A stretch of DNA of 20,895 nucleotides from an uncultured Bacillota bacterium (GTDB lineage: Bacteria > Bacillota_I > Bacilli_A > RF39 > UBA660): assembly GCA_946540075.1 (NCBI GenBank), contig CAMNHZ010000010.1, forward strand, positions 1 through 20,895, given 5' to 3'. A model generated the notes under the pieces. That model was given only the letters and a program-made list of their open reading frames with translations. It was not told the origin of the DNA and made no database searches. Shown one piece after another: positions 8,423-15,502 of this stretch. The translations under genes and the position numbers were made by a program. Positions within the stretch are counted from its first letter, which is position 1. Every line of letters begins with the position of its first letter.

Positions 8423-9499
8423 ATGTATAAAGATAGAGTGAATTTTAAACTTGTTAATCTAGCGCTTCTAGTATTAATAATATTTTTAATGTATCAAACA
8501 GGATTCTTATGGATGGGATTGTTTGATAAAATAGTGGGAATAATGGGTCCATTTGTATTAGCGTTCGCTATAGCTTATGCGTTGCACCCTATTTTAAGAT
8601 ATTTAAGAAATAAAGGAATACCAAAATCAGTAAGTATCTTCATTATCTTGGCAGTTATTATTGGTGTATTCTTAATATCATTTGGTTTGATCATACCAAT
8701 GTTAGCTAGTCAATCAGTAAGTTTATTTAATAATCTTTTAGCTTTTATAAAAGAGATTTCTACTAATACTAATTTTGATTTTGGACCACTTCAATCATCA
8801 TTATCTGATTATGGTGATACTTTAGTTCAAGGAGTAGGTTCATATTTATCAAATGGTATTATGGGGTTTGTTTCAACATCAATGAGTGTAATAACAATTG
8901 GGGCAATATCATTCTCAGCTATGGTATATTTCTTAATTGATATGGAATCTATTAGAAGGACTGTTAAAGATTATTTAAAAAGAAAAAATAAAAAGCATTA
9001 TCGTTATGTTAAATTATTAGATCATGAAATGAAACAATACTGTGAAGGTTTCATAAAAATAGTTTTTATTGCTTTCTTTGAATACACTATTGCCTTCACA
9101 CTTATAGGGCATCCTAATGCACTATTACTTGGTTTTTTAGCCGCACTTGCTAATTTAATACCATATTTTGGAGGTATTATTACTAACTGTATTGCTTGTT
9201 TAACTGCATTTGTTATTTCTCCTGCTTTATTTATAAAAACAGTTATTTCATTCTTTGTATTATCTAATTTAGATGGTTATGTTATTAATCCATTAGTATA
9301 TGGTAAAACTAATCAAATTCATCCAATCGTAGTAATACTTGCTGTATTCGCAGGTGGAATACTATTTGGAATTATTGGTATCGTTATATCTTTACCAGTT
9401 GCTATCATTATTCAAACAACTATTAAATTTTATAAAGATGATATTCTTGATAAAATAGTAGAAATAAAAGAGTCAGATACAAAAGTTAAAACTAAATAA
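8423..9499 (+). CDS. AI-2E family transporter (PF01594, YrrI-like)
   Basis: This 358-residue membrane protein belongs to the AI-2E transporter (UPF0118) family. It has two N-terminal helices, a soluble stretch around residues 90-130, and a C-terminal bundle with ALANLIPYFGGIITN, NLDGYVINPLVYGK and HPIVVILAVFAGGILFGIIG, all typical of the family. Known members export autoinducer-2 or act as Na+/H+ antiporters, so the substrate cannot be named. GGGGAT lies just before the ATG, two bases after the dtd stop, so it is probably the last gene of the comN-secDF-rel-dtd unit. No terminator is visible before the hisS promoter. B. subtilis carries a related gene (yrrI) near this chromosomal region. Confidence 0.92.
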   Translation: MYKDRVNFKLVNLALLVLIIFLMYQTGFLWMGLFDKIVGIMGPFVLAFAIAYALHPILRYLRNKGIPKSVSIFIILAVIIGVFLISFGLIIPMLASQSVSLFNNLLAFIKEISTNTNFDFGPLQSSLSDYGDTLVQGVGSYLSNGIMGFVSTSMSVITIGAISFSAMVYFLIDMESIRRTVKDYLKRKNKKHYRYVKLLDHEMKQYCEGFIKIVFIAFFEYTIAFTLIGHPNALLLGFLAALANLIPYFGGIITNCIACLTAFVISPALFIKTVISFFVLSNLDGYVINPLVYGKTNQIHPIVVILAVFAGGILFGIIGIVISLPVAIIIQTTIKFYKDDILDKIVEIKESDTKVKTK

Positions 9500-9513
9500 T
9501 TACTATATAAATA

Positions 9514-9542
9514 TTGACTAATATACTTATTATTAGTATAAT
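9514..9542 (+). promoter_or_regulatory. strong sigma-A promoter of hisS-aspS
   Basis: TTGACT (9514-9519) and TATAAT (9537-9542) are separated by exactly 17 bases. This is a near-consensus housekeeping promoter. Transcription would start near 9549, giving a leader of about 215 bases before hisS. Confidence 0.85.
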
Positions 9543-9560
9543 TATATTAATAAATTTGTT

Positions 9561-9764
9561 TGTTTGAAGGAGTATATATAAATATCTTTTAGAAAGTGTG
9601 GGGTTGATGAAAACACATAGATAGATATATAGAAAGACATCAAACGTAAAAAACAATCGGTAATGCGTTATAATTAAGAGAAATACTAGTCTATAAGTAA
9701 GGTGGTACCGCGGGAATACTCGCCCTTACATATGGACTTTTTGTCTTTTAAAGGAGGAAGTAAT
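9561..9764 (+). promoter_or_regulatory. T-box riboswitch upstream of hisS-aspS, Asp (GAC) specifier
   Basis: The leader senses uncharged tRNA. Stem I has base helix GTTTG (9562-9566) with CAAAC (9641-9645), a loop E pair AGTA (9571-9574) with GAA (9632-9634), a TATATA helix (9575-9580 with 9626-9631) and the distal AGAAAGTGTGGGGTTGATG block (9591-9609), which resembles the usual AGAGAG..GGTTGGTG. After GAA plus one base comes GAC (9636-9638) followed by A, so the specifier is Asp. The antiterminator is complete: GTAAGG (9697-9702), bulge TGGTACC (9703-9709), GCGGG, loop AATA, CTCGC and CCTTAC (9724-9729). The bulge pairs with the tRNA acceptor end; UGGU can wobble with G73 of tRNA-Asp but not with C73 of tRNA-His. 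AAAGGAGG (9750-9757) is the hisS ribosome binding site. Confidence 0.93.
9689..9742 (+). terminator. possible T-box terminator enclosing the antiterminator
   Basis: GTCTATA (9689-9695) pairs with TATGGAC (9731-9737) with one G-U wobble. This directly extends the antiterminator helix across a single A/A mismatch and is followed by TTTTT (9738-9742). No other stem with a T-run is visible before hisS. Its 5' strand overlaps a possible Stem III (TTATA 9668-9672 with TATAA 9692-9696), which could be the competing fold. Confidence 0.4.
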
Positions 9765-11051
9765 ATGATACAAAAACCAAAAGGAACTTATGATACATAT
9801 GGTGTTGAATCGAGAAAAATTAGATATTTAAATGAATTATTCACACTACTAATGGATAAATATAATTATTCTCAAGTACGTACACCTATATTTGAAAATA
9901 GTGAATTATTTCATCGTGGTGTAGGTGAAAGTAGTGATATTGTAACCAAAGAAACATATGACTTTACAGATCGTGGTAATAGAAATATGACTCTTCGTCC
10001 TGAAGGAACCGCAGGAGTAGTAAGAAGTTATATTGAAAATAAAATGTATGGAGATGCTACTAAACCAACTAAACTATGGTATAACGGATTTATGTATCGT
10101 TATGAAAGACCACAATCAGGTAGATTTAGAGAGTTTAATCAATTTGGTGTTGAAGTAATTGGTTCATCATCTGCTATGCTTGATGCTGAAGTTATATCTA
10201 TCCCAGTTAATTTTTATAAATTATTAGGATTAAAAGGTATTAAAGTAAATATTAATACTTTAGGTGACTTAGAATCTAGAAATAATTATCGTCAAGCTTT
10301 AAAAGATTATTTTAAACCATATTTAAATCAATTATGTACAGATTGTAATAATCGTTTTGAAAAGAATCCATTACGTATATTAGACTGTAAAATTGATCAT
10401 GACAAAGATATTATGAAAAATGCACCTAAAATGATTGATTATTTAAATGAAGAAAGTAAGATACACTATGAAAAAGTAAAAAAATATCTTGAAGAGTTAG
10501 GTATTGAATATGTTGAGAATCCAAATTTAGTACGAGGACTTGATTACTATACACATACTGTATTTGAAGTAGAAGCAGAAGTAGAAGGTTTTGGAAGTCA
10601 AAATGTCCTTTGTGGTGGAGGAAGATATGATTTACTTGTAGAAATGTTAGATGGTCCAAGCACACCTGCGGTAGGATTTGCTCTTGGTATCGAAAGATTA
10701 TTAACTGCTCTAGATTATGAAAATATTGATATAATTGAAGAAAAATCATTAGATGCTTATATTATACCTATGTCAGATAATGAATCAGAATATGCTTTTA
10801 AACTATTAAATCATCTACGTATGAATGGATTTAATTCTGATATAGATTATATGGGAAGAAAAATAGGAAGTAATTTTAAACAAGCAGATAGATTTAATTC
10901 TAAATATGTAATTATTATTGGAGAAGAAGAAATTAAAACTAATATAATTACGATAAAAGATAATAATACAAAAGAAGAATATAAAATAGATGCTAATTCT
11001 ATTATATCTTTCTTAGATGAAAGGATTATAGATGATCATGAAAAAATATAA
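9765..11051 (+). CDS. hisS: histidine--tRNA ligase
   Basis: Histidyl-tRNA synthetase, a class II enzyme that charges tRNA-His. From the ATG at 9765 the protein is 428 residues, a normal length. It begins MIQKPKGTYDT and has TLRPEGTAGVVRSYI (about 76-90), motif 2 GFMYRYERPQSGRFREFNQ (108-126), the histidine-binding segment LVRGLDYYTHTVFEV (near 255) and motif 3 AVGFALGIERL. The C-terminal third is the anticodon-binding domain. A GTG at 9702 opens the same frame further upstream but lies inside the T-box and is rejected; AAAGGAGG (9750-9757) fixes the start. Its end overlaps aspS by 20 bases, so the two are translated from one message under T-box control. Confidence 0.97.
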   Translation: MIQKPKGTYDTYGVESRKIRYLNELFTLLMDKYNYSQVRTPIFENSELFHRGVGESSDIVTKETYDFTDRGNRNMTLRPEGTAGVVRSYIENKMYGDATKPTKLWYNGFMYRYERPQSGRFREFNQFGVEVIGSSSAMLDAEVISIPVNFYKLLGLKGIKVNINTLGDLESRNNYRQALKDYFKPYLNQLCTDCNNRFEKNPLRILDCKIDHDKDIMKNAPKMIDYLNEESKIHYEKVKKYLEELGIEYVENPNLVRGLDYYTHTVFEVEAEVEGFGSQNVLCGGGRYDLLVEMLDGPSTPAVGFALGIERLLTALDYENIDIIEEKSLDAYIIPMSDNESEYAFKLLNHLRMNGFNSDIDYMGRKIGSNFKQADRFNSKYVIIIGEEEIKTNIITIKDNNTKEEYKIDANSIISFLDERIIDDHEKI

Positions 11052-12786
11052 TAACAACGATTTTAATATAAATAATATAAATGAAACTGTAACTTTATAT
11101 GGATGGGTTTCTAAAAAAAGAAATCTTGGTGGTCTTATATTTATTGACTTAAGAGATAGAAGTGGAATAATTCAAGTAGTTATAAGACCTGAAAATGAAT
11201 GTTATGATGTTGCAAGTACATTAAAAAGTGAATATGTAATTAAAGTAGTTGGAACTATCAAAGAAAGAGAATCAAAAAACTTAAATATTCCAACTGGTGA
11301 AATTGAAGTAGATGTTAATGAACTAGAACTTTTAAATAAAGCTAAAGAATTACCATTTGAAATTACTGATGATACAACAGCTTTAGAAGATACTAGATTA
11401 AAATATCGTTATTTAGATATTAGAAGAAATGAAATAAAAGATAAGCTTCTAACTCGTCATAAAATAACTATGGCAATAAGAAATTATTTAGATAAAGAAG
11501 GATTCATGGAAGTTGAAACACCAATTCTATGTAAATCAACTCCAGAAGGAGCACGTGATTATTTAGTTCCTTCAAGAGTAAATAAAGGTAAGTTTTATGC
11601 TTTACCTCAATCTCCTCAATTATTTAAACAATTATTAATGGTAGGTGGAGTAGAAAAGTATTTTCAAATTGCTAAATGTTTTAGAGATGAAGATTTACGT
11701 GCTGATAGACAACCTGAATTTACACAAGTTGATATGGAAATGTCTTTTGTAGATGAAGATGATGTTATGAATCTTACTGAAAATTTAATTGCTAATATAT
11801 TTAAGAGTGTTAAAAATATTGATATTAAGTTACCTTTACTTCGTATGAAATATGATGATGCTATTGATAATTATGGTAGTGATAAGCCTGATCTTCGTTT
11901 TGATATGAAGATAAATGATATAACTGATATATTTGAAAATACTAATTTTATGGTGTTTAAGAATGTTTTAGAAGAGAATGGCATAATTAACTGTATTGTA
12001 GTTAAAAACGCTTCTAATAACTATTCTAGAAAGAAATTAGATGAACTTACAGATTATGTTAGAAAATATAAAGCATCTGGACTTGCATATTTAAAATTTA
12101 ATGATGAAATTACTGGTAGTATTATCAAAGTAACAAGTGAAGATGAAATAAATAATATCAAAGAAAAATTAAATATTGAAACAAATGACTTAGTACTTAT
12201 AGTATCTGGTAAGAAAAAAATTGTTAAAACCGCACTAGGTGCTCTTAGATGTAAAATTGCCCATGACTTAGATTTAATTAAAAATGATGATTATAAACTA
12301 TTATGGGTAACAGACTTCCCATCATTTGAATATAGTGAAGAAGAAAATAGATACACATCTTCACATCATCCATTTACTGCTCCTAAAGATAGTGATATAG
12401 ATAAACTAATAAATGACAAAGCTAACTGTTATTCAAAAGCTTATGATATCGTTATAAACGGTTATGAAGCTGGTGGAGGAAGTATAAGAATCCATGATGA
12501 AGATATTCAAGAAAAAATGTTTGAAGCTCTTGAATTAACTAAAGAAGACATCGATGAAAAATTCGGATTCTTTGTTGAAGCATTAAAATATGGTACACCT
12601 CCTCATGGTGGACTTGCTTTAGGACTAGATAGACTTACAATGCTACTTACTAATACCGAAAATATCCGTGATGTAATCGCATTTCCTAAAACTGCAAGTG
12701 CTTCAGATTTAATGAGTGAAGCTCCAAATAAAGTTGATAATAAACAATTAGATGAATTAAGTATAAATATAAAGAAATCAGAATAA
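11032..12786 (+). CDS. aspS: aspartate--tRNA ligase
   Basis: Aspartyl-tRNA synthetase of bacterial type, 584 residues. The N-terminal OB fold (TLYGWVSKKRNLGGLIFIDL) binds the anticodon. The class II core shows FRDEDLRADRQPEFTQVDME (motif 2) and GLALGLDRLTMLL (motif 3), with the bacterial GAD insertion domain between. The positions that separate discriminating from non-discriminating enzymes in published Pseudomonas work appear here as Leu (RNLGG) and Lys (ESKN), as in E. coli, which suggests a tRNA-Asp-specific enzyme (inference). The ATG at 11032 suits AAGGA (11021-11025); an in-frame ATG at 11038 is less well spaced. The last residues KKSE lie in a terminator arm. Confidence 0.97.
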   Translation: MIMKKYNNNDFNINNINETVTLYGWVSKKRNLGGLIFIDLRDRSGIIQVVIRPENECYDVASTLKSEYVIKVVGTIKERESKNLNIPTGEIEVDVNELELLNKAKELPFEITDDTTALEDTRLKYRYLDIRRNEIKDKLLTRHKITMAIRNYLDKEGFMEVETPILCKSTPEGARDYLVPSRVNKGKFYALPQSPQLFKQLLMVGGVEKYFQIAKCFRDEDLRADRQPEFTQVDMEMSFVDEDDVMNLTENLIANIFKSVKNIDIKLPLLRMKYDDAIDNYGSDKPDLRFDMKINDITDIFENTNFMVFKNVLEENGIINCIVVKNASNNYSRKKLDELTDYVRKYKASGLAYLKFNDEITGSIIKVTSEDEINNIKEKLNIETNDLVLIVSGKKKIVKTALGALRCKIAHDLDLIKNDDYKLLWVTDFPSFEYSEEENRYTSSHHPFTAPKDSDIDKLINDKANCYSKAYDIVINGYEAGGGSIRIHDEDIQEKMFEALELTKEDIDEKFGFFVEALKYGTPPHGGLALGLDRLTMLLTNTENIRDVIAFPKTASASDLMSEAPNKVDNKQLDELSINIKKSE

Positions 12787-12799
12787 TGATTTCTTTTTT
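12771..12799 (+). terminator. intrinsic terminator of hisS-aspS
   Basis: AAAGAAATCA (12771-12780) pairs perfectly over 10 bp with TGATTTCTTT (12787-12796). The 6-base loop holds the aspS stop codon and the T-run ends at 12799. It lies partly inside aspS. Confidence 0.8.
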
Positions 12800-12812
12800 A
12801 ATACCATATTTA

Positions 12813-12841
12813 TTTATATTTAACTATATATATGTTATAAT
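12813..12841 (+). promoter_or_regulatory. predicted extended -10 promoter before the HAD gene
   Basis: TGTTATAAT (12833-12841) is a perfect -10 box with the TGn extension. TTTATA (12813-12818) is a weak -35 at 17-base spacing. The site lies between the aspS terminator and the next start. Confidence 0.55.
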
Positions 12842-12860
12842 TTATTAGGATGGTGATAGA

Positions 12861-13478
12861 ATGTTTCTATTTAATAAAAAAAAGCCAAAGTATATAGTTG
12901 CTTTTGATGTTGATGGTGTATTAAATGATATGCAAACATTTAAAATTACTCAAGGAAATGCATATGCTAAAAGAATTGGTACTGAATTAAAAAAACCAAA
13001 TGAATATGATACAAGAGACATATTTGAATGGACAGTCGCCCAAAACGAAAGTTTTTGGAATATATATATAAGAATTATAAAAAATGTATTAAAACCAAGA
13101 GATGGTTCTTATGCTTTTTTAAAGAGATTAAAAGATCATGATATAACAATTTATCTATTAGATAACACAAATGAACAAGAATATAATGAAGGTATTAAAA
13201 AAGCAAAAAGTAAATCATTAATCGGATGGATAAAACATAATCAGTTATATTATGATAAAATAATTAAAGTTAGTAATGATCGTATTAATGATATGAAAAA
13301 ATATAATATTGATGTTTTAGTAACAGATAGAAAAGAGATTGCTGAAGCAGTCGCAGCTAGAAATATTGTTTATCTATTTGATAATAATTATAATAGTAAC
13401 TTTGAAGCCGCCAATGTAACTAGAGTTTATAATCTAAAAGAGTTAGAAAACTTAATTATTAGTAATAAAGGAGAATAA
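12861..13478 (+). CDS. HAD-superfamily protein resembling 5'-nucleotidase (NT5C type)
   Basis: This is a 205-residue soluble protein. FDVDGVLND (about 15-23) is HAD motif I with nucleophile D16 and acid D18. NEYDTRDIFEW, SFWNIYIRI and LYYDKIIKVSND follow the pattern of the small HAD nucleotidase-like family (PF06941/UPF0655). The other motifs have drifted: where the family has a TAR-type motif II there is LLDNT (100-103), the motif III Lys appears as R141, and motif IV is VTDRKE (D156) rather than an acidic pair. It may be a divergent phosphatase or a non-catalytic relative. GGTGATA precedes the ATG. It has its own promoter, and a small membrane protein gene follows four bases after its stop. 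Confidence 0.72.
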   Translation: MFLFNKKKPKYIVAFDVDGVLNDMQTFKITQGNAYAKRIGTELKKPNEYDTRDIFEWTVAQNESFWNIYIRIIKNVLKPRDGSYAFLKRLKDHDITIYLLDNTNEQEYNEGIKKAKSKSLIGWIKHNQLYYDKIIKVSNDRINDMKKYNIDVLVTDRKEIAEAVAARNIVYLFDNNYNSNFEAANVTRVYNLKELENLIISNKGE

Positions 13479-13482
13479 TAGT

Positions 13483-13869
13483 ATGAATGTTTTATTAAGT
13501 ATTAGTATTATAATTTTTATATCGTCATTAGTAATGTTTATTATAGGTTATATAAAAATTATAAATCATAAATATATGTTAAAGAGCTGTGTAAGTGAAA
13601 CAGAAGCTAAAATCATAAAAAGAACAAATATTGGTAAGATAAAGATTATAACAATATCTTATAATGTTTATAAAAAAGAACATACTAAGAATATAGTGCT
13701 ATTTAGTTTAAATGATAATCAAAAAATAAAAGTAAAATATGATCCTAATTTTCCTAGTCACATTATTATAGATTATAAGTATTCTCATAAGAGTATTGCT
13801 GGTATTATCTTTATGTTATTTGGACTTATTTTATCTTTTCTAGCAACCATTATATCATGTTTAATATAA
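13483..13869 (+). CDS. small membrane protein, DUF3592-like
   Basis: This is a 128-residue protein with a membrane helix at each end (about residues 4-26 and 104-127) and a beta-rich middle. The middle pattern ETEAKIIKRTNIGKI, ISYNVYKKE and IKVKYDPNFPSHIII recalls DUF3592 proteins, which have an exposed domain between two helices and a conserved YDP-x-NP-like turn. No function is known. AAAGGAG lies about 9 bases before the ATG, and the gene follows the HAD gene by four bases, so they are cotranscribed. No terminator is seen after it. Confidence 0.6.
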   Translation: MNVLLSISIIIFISSLVMFIIGYIKIINHKYMLKSCVSETEAKIIKRTNIGKIKIITISYNVYKKEHTKNIVLFSLNDNQKIKVKYDPNFPSHIIIDYKYSHKSIAGIIFMLFGLILSFLATIISCLI

Positions 13870-13871
13870 AT

Positions 13872-13901
13872 TTGACTTAGTTGTCATATCTGTGATATAA
13901 T
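13872..13901 (+). promoter_or_regulatory. strong predicted promoter of the 162-residue unknown gene
   Basis: TTGACT (13872-13877) and an extended TGATATAAT (13893-13901) stand 18 bases apart. It lies directly after the DUF3592-like gene and 27 bases before the next start, so this gene is probably a separate transcription unit. Confidence 0.7.
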
Positions 13902-13927
13902 GTTTTAATTTATTAGAGGTGATCAGT

Positions 13928-14416
13928 ATGATTAATAAAGAAACTAATGGTTTTAAGTTATTTAAAAACATTTTCAAAAAAGATAGTCCTACAATAAGTT
14001 TAGTAGATCTAACTAAAGATTTAAATATTAAAAATAATAGATATGAAATACATGAAGCAAATTATTCAAAAGATGATTTCAATAATCATAAAGAGTTAGT
14101 TTGGATTATACTTTTTGGAAAACACGAAAAAAATGTAAATATCTTTAATAATTATAATAGTTTAGTTGAAAATAATAATTATTGGAATTATGCAATTATG
14201 ATAAATAAAGATATGGAAATAGTTGATATATATGAAGATTATTATGTTAATTATAGAGGAAGTATAAATGGTGTTAAAAATACTAACTTTAATGGTAAAA
14301 AATTAATTGATAATTCAATTGAAAATATGGTAATAAGACGTAATAAAGTTCATGAATCAAGTAAAGAAAGAATGCGTGTAATGACACCTAATATTGGTTA
14401 TTCAAGATATAATTAA
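13928..14416 (+). CDS. hypothetical protein, 162 residues
   Basis: I do not recognise this protein. It is soluble, Asn-, Lys- and Tyr-rich and has no signal peptide or membrane helix. A mid segment LVWIILFGKHEKNVNIFN and a later NYWNYAIMINKDMEIVDIYEDYYVNYRG look like alternating beta strands. The tail, from about residue 132, is basic (IRRNKVHESSKERMRV). The ATG at 13928 was chosen over a GTG at 13919 because the latter lies within the ribosome binding site GAGGTGAT (13916-13923). A strong promoter and a strong terminator frame it as a single-gene unit, which suggests a distinct expression pattern. Confidence 0.7.
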   Translation: MINKETNGFKLFKNIFKKDSPTISLVDLTKDLNIKNNRYEIHEANYSKDDFNNHKELVWIILFGKHEKNVNIFNNYNSLVENNNYWNYAIMINKDMEIVDIYEDYYVNYRGSINGVKNTNFNGKKLIDNSIENMVIRRNKVHESSKERMRVMTPNIGYSRYN

Positions 14417-14426
14417 TAATAATATG

Positions 14427-14460
14427 AACCTCATTTCTTGGACATAGAAATGGGGTTTTT
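14427..14460 (+). terminator. intrinsic terminator after the 162-residue gene
   Basis: AACCTCATTTCT (14427-14438) pairs over 12 bp (one G-T wobble) with AGAAATGGGGTT (14446-14457) around a 7-base loop, followed by a T-run. This is the most GC-rich terminator in the window. Confidence 0.88.
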
Positions 14461-14480
14461 ATTTAAATGTTATTTTTTCT

Positions 14481-14508
14481 TTGATTTTTATTAATTATAT
14501 TATATAAT
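14481..14508 (+). promoter_or_regulatory. predicted promoter of holA
   Basis: TTGATT (14481-14486) and TATAAT (14503-14508) lie 16 bases apart, about 20 bases before the holA start and just after a terminator. Confidence 0.6.
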
Positions 14509-14528
14509 TGTAATACAAGGTGATAAAA

Positions 14529-15473
14529 ATGGTATATCTATTATATGGAACTGAAAATTATTTAATTGAAAAAGAAATACATAATATCATTAATAAATGT
14601 AATATCGAAGATATAAATATTAGTAAATATGATTTATTAAACGATAATATAAAAGATGTAATTGATGATGCTCTAACACTTTCTTTGTTTGCTTCAAATA
14701 AAATGATTATATGTTCTAATGCTTATATATTCTCTAGAAAGAATGTTAAATCTGCTGTAACTCAAAATTTAGATATACTACTTGAATATTTAGAAAATCA
14801 GAATCCTAATACTGAATTAGTATTTATACTTCCACATGAAACTATTGATTCAGTTAAGAAAATTACTAAAGCACTAAAAAAGAATGGTGTTATTAAAGAT
14901 TTTAATAAAGAGAAAAATATTAATAGTATTGTAAAAGATATGTTTGCTGATTATAAAATTGATTACAAAACTATTAATCTATTTATTGATAGAATAGGGG
15001 ATAATCTTGAATTATTAAATAGTGAAGCTAATAAACTATTGATGTATAAATATAACGAAAAAGAAATAACTATGGAAGATGTTGATAGTTTCATTAATAA
15101 AAATATTGATTTAGATATATTTAAACTAATAGAAGCTATTATAAATAAAAATAAAGATAGTGCGATGGAAATATATCATGAAATGTTAAAGTATAATGAA
15201 GAACCAATCAAAATAATTATTATGTTAGCAAATCAAATTAGAATTATATATCAATCTAAAGTATTATATAAAGAAGGTTATACCGAAAAGGATATTGCTA
15301 AAAAACTAGGTATTCATCCATATAGAATTAAACTAGCTCTTCAAAATGCATCTAAATATTCTGATAAGAAACTTATCGATAATTTAGAAAGATTAGCTGA
15401 CTTAGATATTCAAATAAAAAGTGGTACTATTGATAAAAAACTAGGTTTAGATTTATTTATTTTAGGATTTTAA
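14529..15473 (+). CDS. holA: DNA polymerase III subunit delta (HolA, YqeN)
   Basis: The delta subunit opens the sliding clamp within the clamp loader. The protein is 314 residues. The start MVYLLYGTENYLIEKEIHNI is the family's nucleotide-binding-like opening, followed by LSLFASNKMIIC, ELVFILPHET and the C-terminal collar domain ending SGTIDKKLGLDLFILGF, close to YqeN of B. subtilis. The ATG at 14529 follows AAGGTGAT (14517-14524); a GTG inside that site is rejected. The gene converges on rarA across a strong hairpin. Delta proteins vary widely in sequence, but the N- and C-terminal signatures make the call secure. Confidence 0.9.
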   Translation: MVYLLYGTENYLIEKEIHNIINKCNIEDINISKYDLLNDNIKDVIDDALTLSLFASNKMIICSNAYIFSRKNVKSAVTQNLDILLEYLENQNPNTELVFILPHETIDSVKKITKALKKNGVIKDFNKEKNINSIVKDMFADYKIDYKTINLFIDRIGDNLELLNSEANKLLMYKYNEKEITMEDVDSFINKNIDLDIFKLIEAIINKNKDSAMEIYHEMLKYNEEPIKIIIMLANQIRIIYQSKVLYKEGYTEKDIAKKLGIHPYRIKLALQNASKYSDKKLIDNLERLADLDIQIKSGTIDKKLGLDLFILGF

Positions 15474-15502
15474 AAGAACTTCATATTATGAAGTTCTTTC
15501 TA
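15473..15502. terminator. bidirectional terminator between holA and rarA
   Basis: AAAGAACTTCAT (15473-15484) pairs perfectly over 12 bp with ATGAAGTTCTTT (15488-15499). A T-run follows on the minus strand (TTTT before holA's stop) and a weaker one follows on the plus strand. It fills the 26-base gap between the convergent genes. Confidence 0.75.

Noticed and set aside
9613..9617. CAC at 9614-9616 as a His specifier of the T-box
   Set aside because: This triplet pairs with GTGT (9596-9599) in the distal part of Stem I. The specifier loop, set by AGTA and GAA, lies at 9632-9639 and reads GAC.
9702..9764. An N-terminal extension of HisRS starting at GTG 9702
   Set aside because: The extension lies within the T-box bulge and terminator, and AAAGGAGG with the ATG at 9765 gives the normal family N-terminus.
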